Made by a program: the position numbers and the translations under genes. A DNA stretch of 6,635 nucleotides from a bacterium (GTDB lineage: Bacteria; Latescibacterota; UBA2968; GCA-2709665): the NCBI GenBank assembly GCA_027619145.1, contig JAQCGA010000234.1, forward strand, positions 1 to 6,635, given 5' to 3'. The notes beneath the pieces are model-generated. The model searched no databases and was not told where the DNA came from. It saw nothing but the letters and a program-made list of their open reading frames with translations. This document shows positions 1 to 6,327 of the stretch, in pieces. How positions within the stretch are numbered: the stretch's first letter is position 1; every line of letters starts with the position of its first letter.

Positions 1-39
1 ACACCGCTCAAAGAACCTTTGCCTTTGAAATTGGCTGCA

Positions 40-68
40 TAGTTGTAATCGCAAGTGAAAAGTGTCAA
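40..68 (-). promoter_or_regulatory. Possible minus-strand promoter
   Basis: A perfect TTGACA -35 hexamer lies at 68-63 on the minus strand. The -10 is poor: AACTAT (44-39) sits at 18-bp spacing, and TACAAC (47-42) matches better but at 15 bp. It lies downstream of the terminator at 208-240 and points off the left edge, where a start of another leftward unit would be expected. Sequence match only. Confidence 0.3.
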
Positions 69-122
69 ATATTCAGCTCTGTATAATCTAAGCTATATCG
101 GCCCGGAAGCCCTGATCAGCAT

Positions 123-162
123 CTGGCTGGTCCCCCAAATTTTGCGCCGGTTCCCCAGCCAG
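123..162. repeat. 8-bp inverted repeat
   Basis: CTGGCTGG (123-130) and CCAGCCAG (155-162) are perfect inverted copies separated by 24 nt. There is no adjacent T-run in either direction, so this is not an obvious intrinsic terminator. It could be a protein-binding dyad, part of a folded RNA, or a REP-like fragment. Confidence 0.45.
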
Positions 163-178
163 GAATAACGAATAATTA

Positions 179-222
179 CCGGAGCCTCCCAGCAAATTCT
201 GTATATGAATAAAGGGCTCCGG
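179..222. repeat. 8-bp inverted repeat competing with terminator stem
   Basis: CCGGAGCC (179-186) and GGCTCCGG (215-222) are perfect inverted copies separated by 28 nt. The right arm is also one arm of the terminator-like hairpin at 214-240. The two structures are therefore mutually exclusive in RNA. This resembles a terminator/anti-terminator pair, but no regulated gene is visible on the left. Confidence 0.45.
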
Positions 223-240
223 AAAATGTATCCGAAGCCC
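208..240 (-). terminator. Rho-independent terminator of leftward operon
   Basis: Read on the minus strand, GGGCTTCGG (240-232) pairs with CCGGAGCCC (222-214) to give 9 bp around a 9-nt loop, followed at once by TTTATT (213-208). The one non-Watson-Crick position is a G-U pair in the minus transcript but a C-A mismatch in the plus transcript. That favours minus-strand function. It lies about 90 nt past the stop codon at 332 and would end the transporter operon. Confidence 0.65.
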
Positions 241-331
241 CCTTTTGCTGCAAAATTACCCCACGGAAAAAACACTTCCTACCCCTTATTCGCCCACCAG
301 CTCACACACATCTTTTTCTTTTGTGCATCCT

Positions 332-1477
332 TTATTCTATTGCTCTTCGATACGTCCAGTTGAATAAGGCGTTGAACTCCACCTCTTGCAATTCCTGGAG
401 TACCTTACGCTCCCCCTCCGTGCCATCCTGGTTACAGGTTTCACACCAGTCCACAAAGTAAATGGGGTCCCAGGCACCACGTGTCTGGAGATAGCGCAGA
501 AAATCAAACGCCTTCTCTCTGGCCTCGCCGTATTCCGGAATCTGGAGCACACGCTGAAGCAGAAGAACCGCTTCCTTCTGGATCTCCGCCAGAACCGGCA
601 AGTCACCGGCTTTTCGGAACCAGCCTCGGGCATTTTCAAAATCCGGTTCCCGGCGGTGCATCACGCCGTGCCAGTACCTCGCCTCGCCGCAATCCGAGCG
701 CGTTCCAATCTCCTGGCAGATGGCGTGGCAAACCTCCAAATCGTCGTTCTTCTCGTTGAGCCCCGCCAGCACCAGTTGAGCAAACAATTCTTCGCAGGTA
801 CCAGCAAATAAATTTTTGGTTTCGGCGGCACCCAGGTACGATTTCAAAAACCCATATCGAATGCCTTCCGGAACCAGCGTCCGAGGTGCGCCAGCAACGG
901 CACCCTGCCTCTGTCCATCTGCATTCCACACCGCCAGATCCTCGTCCAGCAAGTCCAATATACCGCCTTTAAAAATCAGGCGCACCGCATATTCCCACAA
1001 AACCTCATCCACATTTCGAAATACGCCCAGCTTCGCAAAAACCTCCTGGCGGACCATAACAGCCCCCGGCCCCCAGGGCGGACGTAACAAACATCCAATA
1101 CGAGCGCCATACGCACGAACCGCGCCAAAATCCAGCGAACGAGTCTTCCCCTGAGGATCGCGAACGGTCATAGAATGCACGCTTGCCGCAGCAGAAGCGG
1201 TTTCCTGCAACCGGAAAACCTGACGCTCAATTTTGTTTCCGTCCCAAATCACGCCAGGTTCAACCTGGAGCACATAACTACCCTTCGCGCTTTCTCGGGC
1301 AGCATTCAACGCAGACGTATGCGCTCCAGGTTCTCCGGGCACATGCTGCACCTGAGTAATCGAAATCAGAGAAGATGGATACGTCTGCGAAGAAATCCCG
1401 TGCAGCGTTTCCTGCACGGCAACATCATTTGCCTGTCCCGCTGGTACTGCAAAAAGAATCGATACAGTCTCCTCCAT
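332..1477 (-). CDS. Degenerate family-2 glycosyltransferase-like protein with uncharacterised C-terminal domain
   Basis: 381 aa, ATG start, TAA stop. An AAAGG at 1488-1492 lies 10 nt upstream of the ATG. Residues about 5-185 follow the GT-A family-2 pattern: first beta strand (VSILFAVPA, 5-13), the ALNAARESAKGSYV element (57-69) that normally precedes the DxD, and GPGAVMVRQEVFAKLGVF (136-153), the usual RREAFERVGGF region. The DxD position reads VEPG (72-75), and the usual catalytic ED segment is LWEYAVRLIFKGG (160-172), so metal-dependent catalysis is doubtful. Residues about 225-381 are helical and soluble, with ARYWHGVMHRREPDFENA (266-283), WFRKAGDLPV (286-295), YFVDWCE (340-346) and a terminal FNWTYRRAIE. 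From memory these match an uncharacterised domain found as standalone hypothetical proteins in environmental bacteria. No signal peptide or membrane segment is seen. It is the last gene of the leftward cluster, 50 bp after the anchored protein gene. Function unknown; a non-catalytic sugar- or nucleotide-binding role is possible. Confidence 0.8.
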   Translation of the reverse strand: MEETVSILFAVPAGQANDVAVQETLHGISSQTYPSSLISITQVQHVPGEPGAHTSALNAARESAKGSYVLQVEPGVIWDGNKIERQVFRLQETASAAASVHSMTVRDPQGKTRSLDFGAVRAYGARIGCLLRPPWGPGAVMVRQEVFAKLGVFRNVDEVLWEYAVRLIFKGGILDLLDEDLAVWNADGQRQGAVAGAPRTLVPEGIRYGFLKSYLGAAETKNLFAGTCEELFAQLVLAGLNEKNDDLEVCHAICQEIGTRSDCGEARYWHGVMHRREPDFENARGWFRKAGDLPVLAEIQKEAVLLLQRVLQIPEYGEAREKAFDFLRYLQTRGAWDPIYFVDWCETCNQDGTEGERKVLQELQEVEFNALFNWTYRRAIE

Positions 1478-1527
1478 CGTACGTCAACCTTTCAAGAATT
1501 CCACCAGCATACGCTCGGTTCTCTGGA

Positions 1528-2469
1528 TCAATTTTCGCTCTCCGGGAGTGCACGCCCAACGAGCCCACGCACCTCGAGAGGCCCCATTTGCAACAAACGA
1601 TCAATACCAATTTCACCGGCCAGAAACAGTTGTGGACACTCTTGTGCGGCCAGTTCATAGGCTTCCTGCACATCGTAATCCACGCCCCGCAACCTGTACA
1701 TATGGCCCAGGCTTTCCAGGCGTCCACTCCTCCGCAGGGAATTCGTCACCCCCATCTTGAAATAATACAACCGCCGGTCCTGGCTACTCCCCCACAACAA
1801 GCCACCCGGGTCTGGAACGCTTCCCATCGCTTGCGCCAGCTCCTGTTGTAGAGATTCCAATTCTCCATCGAACACTTGCAACAGGCACCGAATCACTTCT
1901 TTTTTTTCTTCTCCGGCATTGCCTTGAAGCATATCCTGCAATACCAGGCTGGCCTTCCCGCACAGTGTATACCGTTCCCTCCGCCCCTCGCCAAACAAGT
2001 TCACTTCTACAGTTTCAGCCCGCTGTGACAGCGTTTCAATATCCAGGAACTCATCTCCCACACGCTCGTAGTCGTCGTCATAACGCGCAACCTGAATGCC
2101 CACCAGCAGCGCCTGTTCCAGCAACTCACGGAGACCATCTCCAGATCGGTACACCGTGAGCCTGCCCTCCAAAGGTGCTCCATCCACCTCTTCCGCTTCG
2201 ACAGCCAGACCCATCCTTCTCAACTCTTCCTCTGCAGTTTCTCGATCCACCCCCAGCCGCTCCATCAGCTCATAAACCACTTCGCCCAGCACCACAGGGC
2301 GGCCTTTCAGAGCCGGAAGCTGCAAAGCCTTCGACGCCGCTTCGCCCACGCCAGAGGCATACCGTTTTGACTCGGGCACAGCAGACCGTTTCTCCTGAGA
2401 AAAACGACCACTGGTCAGGCGAAATATAAGGAACCCGATCAACAACAGAACCAGCGCAATCGGCAGCAT
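1528..2469 (-). CDS. Unrecognised single-pass membrane-anchored protein encoded next to ABC importer
   Basis: 313 aa from the ATG at 2469, TGA stop. A GTG three codons upstream (2478) is in frame but only 1 nt from the AGGAGG, so the ATG, 10 nt away, is preferred. Residues 2-18 (LPIALVLLLIGFLIFRL) form one hydrophobic helix. Basic residues follow (R17, R22, K27, R28), so by the positive-inside rule the remaining ~290 residues are cytoplasmic. A helical segment at 61-88 (GEVVYELMERLGVDRETAEEELRRMGL) could be a small helix-turn-helix-like or adaptor fold. The centre is acidic (YDDDYERVGDEF, 130-141). A later helical part (190-215) precedes WGSSQDRRLYYFKMGV (226-241). I recognise no family. The gene starts within 15 bp of the permease stop and is probably coupled to it, so a role with the transporter is an inference from position only. 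Confidence 0.85.
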   Translation of the reverse strand: MLPIALVLLLIGFLIFRLTSGRFSQEKRSAVPESKRYASGVGEAASKALQLPALKGRPVVLGEVVYELMERLGVDRETAEEELRRMGLAVEAEEVDGAPLEGRLTVYRSGDGLRELLEQALLVGIQVARYDDDYERVGDEFLDIETLSQRAETVEVNLFGEGRRERYTLCGKASLVLQDMLQGNAGEEKKEVIRCLLQVFDGELESLQQELAQAMGSVPDPGGLLWGSSQDRRLYYFKMGVTNSLRRSGRLESLGHMYRLRGVDYDVQEAYELAAQECPQLFLAGEIGIDRLLQMGPLEVRGLVGRALPESEN

Positions 2470-2479
2470 TTCCGGCACA

Positions 2480-2485
2480 CCTCCT
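2480..2485 (-). promoter_or_regulatory. Shine-Dalgarno overlapping permease stop
   Basis: AGGAGG on the minus strand shares bases with the TAG stop of the permease (2486-2484). It is 10 nt from the ATG at 2469 and 1 nt from the GTG at 2478, so it selects the ATG. Ribosomes ending the permease would land on it, which suggests coupled translation. Confidence 0.75.
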
Positions 2486-4172
2486 ATGCTCTAAACAACT
2501 CGCCCATACGCCGCCCCAAAAATCGGCCGGCCAGAAACAAACTGGCCATCAGCAACAACATACCCAGCATACCCATCGCGCTGGCCAGATAGGGGCCATC
2601 CGCAATACGTCCCATAAGAGCATAAATCGCTTTGGTAATTGGATAGTACTCATCCTTCATCGCCAGAATCAAACTGTCACTGACTTCCAGCATAGCAAAC
2701 GAAAAGCACAGAATCCCACCCGCCACCAGATTCGCCAGAATCAGCGGGAAAGTGATTTGCCACATGGTACGAAATCGGGAAGCACCCATATTTTGCGCAG
2801 CCTCTTCCAGGGCAACACTTGTCTGCTGAAACCCTGCGTACGCGGAACGGACCATGTAGGGCAACCGGCGCACAGCATATGCAATCACCAGCAGCGGAAC
2901 CGGATTGTGTCTGGCATCCAGCATCGTACCTGAATAACTGGCCAGGTACCCAAAAGCCAGTACCGGCCCCGGCAGGGCCAGCGGCAGCATCGCCACCGCA
3001 TCCATCACGCCCTTAAACGGAATGCGCGTGCGTGAAAGCAGATAGGCAATGGCTACGCCCAGAACCACATCAACCAGAGTGCTCATACAACTCAACATCA
3101 AACTCATCCGGATGCTGGAAGCCGCTATGGGGTGCTCGAAAACCATTCCATAATACCGGCCCGTCACTTCTTGCGGCAAAATAGACATAAACCATTGCTC
3201 GGAAATCGACGTCAAAAATACGCTCAGATGGGGAATCAATGCAATCCCCGTAAGCGAAAACATCATTACATAAATCAACACCGTCAGCCCGCGCGAAGCC
3301 GGCCGAGCAGCCGAACTCACATGCCCCCGGGCAACCATCTCGTATCGGCGGTTGCCCAGCAGAGCCTTGGACAAATAAAAGAACAAAACGGTTAACAACA
3401 GCACAAAAACAACAAGCGCGTAGGCCATCGGGTTTTCATTGGTGTCAGAAATCGAATTAAAGATTTCCACCATAACCACCTGCCGGTAGTTAAAAACCAG
3501 CGGTGTCCCCAAATCCGTAAAGGCCCAGATGAAAACAATAATCGCCCCGGCAAAATACCCCGGAAGCATCAGCGGAAACGTGATGGTACGAAACAGGCGG
3601 AATCCACGGCTGCCCATATTTCGGGCGGCCTCTTCCAGGCTCGGATCAATGTTCGCCAGCGCCGCCGCCACATTCAAAAACATAATCGGATAAAGATGCA
3701 ACACTTCCAGAATGACGACACCGACAAACCCACCTCCACCAAACCAGTCGACAGGCTGGTCGATCAGACCCACCTTGATCAGGAGCAGGTTAATGGACCC
3801 GAACCGGGCAAACATTTGTTTCATGCCAATTGCGCCGACAAAAGGCGGCAAAACCATAGGTACCAGAACCAGACCGTTGAGCAGCCCCTTTCCCCGAAAG
3901 TCATACCGCACCAGAAAATGTGCAATCGGCAAGCTCAGCAATGTGGTGGCCAGCGTAGTTACCATGCCCAGCCGGAAGCTATTTAGAATAACTTCTCTGT
4001 ACACGGGGTTGGTGCCCAGCAATTCAAAAAAAACCAGCGAGAATTCACCATCGATAATCACAGACTGCACAATGGCGTACCAGAGGGGATAGAATAAGAA
4101 CAAAAGAAAAAAAACCGCCAGAACCCCCAGAAAAACCAAAGTGCCTGCGCTGAGATCGTAGCGCTTCATCAC
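2484..4172 (-). CDS. ABC importer permease, two fused membrane domains (Fe(III)/thiamine type)
   Basis: 562 aa from GTG at 4172, or 561 from ATG at 4169. A GGGAG upstream is 7 nt from the GTG and 10 nt from the ATG. Stop TAG. Two BPD_transp_1 domains sit in one chain, the FbpB/ThiP layout. Each has an EAA loop that docks on the ATPase: EEAARNMGSRGFRLFRTITFPL (about 180-201) and EEAAQNMGASRFRTMWQITFPL (about 456-477). About twelve hydrophobic segments are visible, beginning with 11-34 and ending near 528-549, with a polar linker around 270-295. The protein would form the whole inner-membrane channel and take substrate from a periplasmic or anchored binding protein. It overlaps the ATPase gene by 4 bp (GTGA) and abuts the next gene. 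Length is ordinary for the family and no key motif is missing. The substrate cannot be read from the sequence: ferric iron is the usual guess, but thiamine, phosphonate or polyamine are possible. Confidence 0.93.
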   Translation of the reverse strand: MMKRYDLSAGTLVFLGVLAVFFLLFLFYPLWYAIVQSVIIDGEFSLVFFELLGTNPVYREVILNSFRLGMVTTLATTLLSLPIAHFLVRYDFRGKGLLNGLVLVPMVLPPFVGAIGMKQMFARFGSINLLLIKVGLIDQPVDWFGGGGFVGVVILEVLHLYPIMFLNVAAALANIDPSLEEAARNMGSRGFRLFRTITFPLMLPGYFAGAIIVFIWAFTDLGTPLVFNYRQVVMVEIFNSISDTNENPMAYALVVFVLLLTVLFFYLSKALLGNRRYEMVARGHVSSAARPASRGLTVLIYVMMFSLTGIALIPHLSVFLTSISEQWFMSILPQEVTGRYYGMVFEHPIAASSIRMSLMLSCMSTLVDVVLGVAIAYLLSRTRIPFKGVMDAVAMLPLALPGPVLAFGYLASYSGTMLDARHNPVPLLVIAYAVRRLPYMVRSAYAGFQQTSVALEEAAQNMGASRFRTMWQITFPLILANLVAGGILCFSFAMLEVSDSLILAMKDEYYPITKAIYALMGRIADGPYLASAMGMLGMLLLMASLFLAGRFLGRRMGELFRA

Positions 4173-5254
4173 AAAGATTCTCCCTCGTCCGCCAGAACCA
4201 CCACCGCATCTGAACCAAAACGCAACCGCACGCCATCTCCAATTTTCGCACGCTGTGTCAGCGGATTGTGCTCGATCAGTTTCACCTGTGTACCGCCTAC
4301 CAGATCTACAATATACTGTTCCATTTCCCCCAGATAGATCACGTTATATACCTGCCCGGACACCACATTTTCTCCTTCGGCAGGCTCGCCCTCCAGAAAA
4401 GAGATCCCTTCCGGGCGCACGGCACACAACACCCGATCCCCTTTCTGAATCCCGCTGTAGGCCATGCGCCCAAGCACCCTGCCCAGCGATGTTTCTACGC
4501 GCACCTCCTCGCCTACCTCCGTCACCTCACCGGGCAACAGATTAATCTCACCAATAAAATCCGCCACAAACCGATTGTCCGGCCGTGTGTACAACGCCCG
4601 AGGGTCGCCCACCTGCATGACCTGTCCACTACGCATCACTGCCATGCGACTGGCCATCGCCAGAGCTTCTTTCTGATCGTGGGTCACATAAATCATCGTG
4701 ATCCCTATTTCTCGGTGCAACGTCTGGATATGCTCACGCATTTCCAGGCGCAACCGCGCGTCCAGATTGGACAACGGTTCATCCAGCAATACCACATCGG
4801 GCTCCACCACCAGCGCGCGGGCCAGGGCCACCCGCTGCTGCTGGCCACCCGAAAGCTGGTTTGGCGAACGCTGGGCATATCCTTCCATTTGTACCATTTC
4901 CAGCGCCTGTCGCACTCGCCGATTTCGGTCTTCCATAGGAATCTTGCGTATAGCCAGGCCATATTCCACATTTTTCCACACCGTCATATGCGGCCAGAGC
5001 GCGTAGTTCTGAAATACCATACCCGTATTGCGCTCGTTCGGAGGCACTTCAGTCACATCCCGGTCATCAAACAAAATTCGACCGCTCTCCGGATAATAGA
5101 ATCCGGCCAGCAACCGCAACAACGTGGTTTTACCGCAACCAGAAGGGCCCAAGAGAAAAAAGAACTCGCCTTTCTCAATTTCCAGGCTCACCCGGTCCAC
5201 TGCCACTACGTTGTCGAAACGCTTCACAACGTTTTCCAGCTTCACACCCACCAT
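4169..5254 (-). CDS. ABC importer ATPase (FbpC/PotA/CysA-like)
   Basis: 361 aa, ATG start, TGA stop. All nucleotide-binding motifs are present: an aromatic A-loop F13, Walker A GPSGCGKTT (36-44), Q-loop Q82, signature LSGGQ (134-138), Walker B VVLLDE (154-159), D-loop SNLD (162-165) and switch His192 in VTHDQ. The part after about 235 is the regulatory extension with a TOBE-like region (CAVRPEGISF and onward), typical of the spermidine/sulfate/ferric-iron importer ATPases and about their usual length. It hydrolyses ATP on the cytoplasmic face to drive the permease encoded next. The ATG has only a weak purine-rich stretch upstream (GAG in GCGAGTGG). Nearby in-frame GTG codons (2 and 4) leave the exact start slightly open. 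The gene begins 67 bp after the corA stop, behind a hairpin. Which substrate is carried is unknown. No Fur-like operator was seen upstream. Confidence 0.95.
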   Translation of the reverse strand: MVGVKLENVVKRFDNVVAVDRVSLEIEKGEFFFLLGPSGCGKTTLLRLLAGFYYPESGRILFDDRDVTEVPPNERNTGMVFQNYALWPHMTVWKNVEYGLAIRKIPMEDRNRRVRQALEMVQMEGYAQRSPNQLSGGQQQRVALARALVVEPDVVLLDEPLSNLDARLRLEMREHIQTLHREIGITMIYVTHDQKEALAMASRMAVMRSGQVMQVGDPRALYTRPDNRFVADFIGEINLLPGEVTEVGEEVRVETSLGRVLGRMAYSGIQKGDRVLCAVRPEGISFLEGEPAEGENVVSGQVYNVIYLGEMEQYIVDLVGGTQVKLIEHNPLTQRAKIGDGVRLRFGSDAVVVLADEGESL

Positions 5255-5282
5255 GGTCCACTCGCAAGATAAAATGGTCCAC
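5253..5282. repeat. 9-bp direct repeat, 21-bp period, over ATPase start
   Basis: ATGGTCCAC occurs at 5253-5261 and again at 5274-5282 on the plus strand. The 21-bp period is two helical turns. The left copy covers part of the ATPase start codon; the right copy overlaps the hairpin at 5269-5308. It could be a tandem operator or a translational control site, or chance. Confidence 0.4.
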
Positions 5283-5308
5283 CGCCCCTTTCAGTTGGGC
5301 GGCCATTA
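5269..5308 (-). terminator. Hairpin between corA and ATPase, possible terminator or attenuator
   Basis: On the minus strand CCGCCC (5302-5297) pairs with GGGCGG (5287-5282) around a 9-nt loop. The outer bases AATGG (5308-5304) pair with CCATT (5277-5273) across a 4-nt bulge, followed by TTAT. The total is 11 bp with a short, weak U-tract. It could end the corA transcript or attenuate read-through into the transporter genes. Confidence 0.4.
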
Positions 5309-5310
5309 TA
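5305..5310 (-). promoter_or_regulatory. Candidate -10 box for transporter operon
   Basis: A perfect TATAAT reads on the minus strand 51 nt upstream of the ATPase start. At 16-18 bp upstream there is no good -35 (CGCTGG at 17 bp). A transcript from here would start inside the hairpin at 5269-5308, so promoter and terminator readings of this gap partly exclude each other. Weak support. Confidence 0.25.
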
Positions 5311-5321
5311 GATACCCCAAA

Positions 5322-6290
5322 TTAGAACCAGCGTTTTTTCTTTAACACTGCCAGTATAACAGCCAGCACAACAACCATACCACCCAGCACCTCAAAATAC
5401 CCCTGCCGCCACCCCAATTCGGGCACATGCGAAAAACTCATCCCGTAAATCCCCGCAATGAACAACAGTGGCAAAATGGATGCGACGACAACCGAAAGCG
5501 CCCGGGTTGCGCCATCCGTACACCGGGCCATCAAAGAAAGGCAGGTCTCAGAAATACAGGTTAACCGATGTTGGAGAAACTCGGTTGCATGCGAAACCCG
5601 CACCAGGCGATCGGACAGATTTCGAAAATACACCCGATTCTCGTCGGAAATCCAGGAGACTTCGCCCTGCCCCATCGGGGCCAGGCAACCGCCGGCAAGT
5701 TTGGCAACTCGGCTGAAATGATATGCTTCCTGTCGCAACTTTAGAATCTGCTGAACATGGATTTCTTCTGGAAGTTGAGAAAGTTCGCCCTAAACAGCCT
5801 CAACCCGTTCTCCAAGTTTTTGTAGCGCAGGCGCATAATTGTCAATCATCGCATCCAGAATACCGTGCAACAACCAGTCTGGGGAACGCAACAAAGAACC
5901 GGGATTTTTTGCAACCTGCCCTCGTGTATCAAAAATGCCCTTCACATGGGGTTTGTGATGGGAAACCAGATAATTCGCCCCCACAAAAAAATCCACTTCA
6001 TCTGTAACCAGTTCTTCACCCGCTCGTTTCTCGTCAACCGCGTGAAATGTAAGAAACGTGTACCCGTCGTACGGGCTGATCCGGGGCAGCAGGTCCGCTT
6101 GCATGCACTCCTCTACAGCCAAAACGTGGAACCCAAAAATTCCCCCTAAAACGCCGATTTCTTCATCTGTGGGGTCTTCCAGGTCCATCCAGATCATACG
6201 ACCCCGGTCCGCAATATGCCGGGACAATTCCGCAAGGCCAGGGGTTTCCATTCTCTTTGATTCTTTGGAATACGAAAAAATTCGAATCAT
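5322..6290 (-). pseudogene. corA: corA-type Mg2+/Co2+ channel interrupted by in-frame TAG
   Basis: From ATG 6290 to TAA 5322-5324 the frame holds 322 codons, the usual CorA length, broken only by TAG at codon 167 (5792-5790). The ATG is chosen because GGGAG (6300-6296) lies 5 nt upstream; the frame is open further up but lacks such a site. Codons 1-166 give the soluble N-terminal funnel domain (IWMDLEDPTDEEI, FHVLAVEECMQ, FLTFHAVDE). Codons 168-322 give the long helix and two C-terminal membrane helices. The signature is YGMSF (codons 282-286) in place of YGMNF, then VPELGWRQGYF, and the basic tail KKKRWF. CorA forms a pentameric inner-membrane channel. The 166-residue product has no membrane segment and should not conduct. 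The distal half has no ribosome site near an in-frame start, so separate translation is unlikely. Nonsense mutation, assembly error and amber read-through remain possible. TAG ends the permease gene nearby, which argues against general amber reassignment. Confidence 0.85.
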
Positions 6291-6295
6291 CCTTG

Positions 6296-6300
6296 CTCCC
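6296..6300 (-). promoter_or_regulatory. Ribosome binding site setting corA start
   Basis: GGGAG on the minus strand sits 5 nt from the ATG at 6290. It lies immediately after the T-run of the hairpin at 6303-6325. It favours the 6290 start over longer in-frame extensions, which would overlap the upstream gene. Confidence 0.6.
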
Positions 6301-6302
6301 TT

Positions 6303-6325
6303 GAAAAGCCCATTTCCAAACGGGC
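6303..6325 (-). terminator. Compact intrinsic terminator after the partial gene
   Basis: On the minus strand GCCCGTT (6325-6319) pairs with AATGGGC (6314-6308) around the tetraloop TGGA, then TTTTC (6307-6303). One pair is G-U in the minus transcript and would be an A-C mismatch in the plus transcript, so the orientation is minus. It begins two bases past the TAA at 6328-6330 and ends 12 nt before the corA start codon. The U-run is short, so termination may be partial. Confidence 0.5.
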
Positions 6326-6327
6326 GC

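Larger units (their letters stand above)
1..331. other. Non-coding, structured intergenic region
   Basis: No convincing gene lies here. The only sizeable open frame (93-275, minus) starts at a GTG with poor signals, runs through the terminator-like hairpin at 214-240, is rich in Trp and Arg, and ends at a TAG. The region appears more AT-rich than the neighbouring genes. It holds three dyads (123-162, 179-222, 214-240) and a TTGACA box on the minus strand at 63-68. The simplest reading is the end of the leftward operon followed by the control region of another leftward gene outside the window. A REP-like or degenerate mobile sequence would also explain several dyads in so short a span, but this was not checked against the rest of the genome. 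Confidence 0.6.

Noticed and set aside
82..87. Perfect TATAAT on the plus strand
   Set aside because: No -35 at suitable spacing, no extended -10 and no plus-strand gene downstream.
93..275. 60-codon minus-strand frame, open again to the left edge after a TAG at 93-95
   Set aside because: It starts at a GTG with poor signals and crosses the terminator hairpin. Its composition is unlike the neighbouring proteins. The second TAG-interrupted frame was considered as support for amber recoding, but the frame is not protein-like enough to count.
305..331. Very short basic frame (ATG to TGA, eight codons) just after the 332-1477 gene
   Set aside because: Too short and without a spaced ribosome site; probably chance in A-rich sequence.
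1548..2429. Several plus-strand frames of 60-160 codons opposite the anchored protein gene
   Set aside because: Shadow frames rich in Pro, Arg and His, with no domain and no ribosome sites.
4268..5272. 334-codon open frame on the plus strand opposite the ATPase gene
   Set aside because: It is the antisense shadow of a gene with all ABC motifs intact. Its translation is rich in His, Arg and Pro with no recognisable domain.
5322..5738. Separate 138-residue protein from a TTG start
   Set aside because: It is the in-frame distal half of corA. The TTG is an internal Leu codon with no ribosome site.
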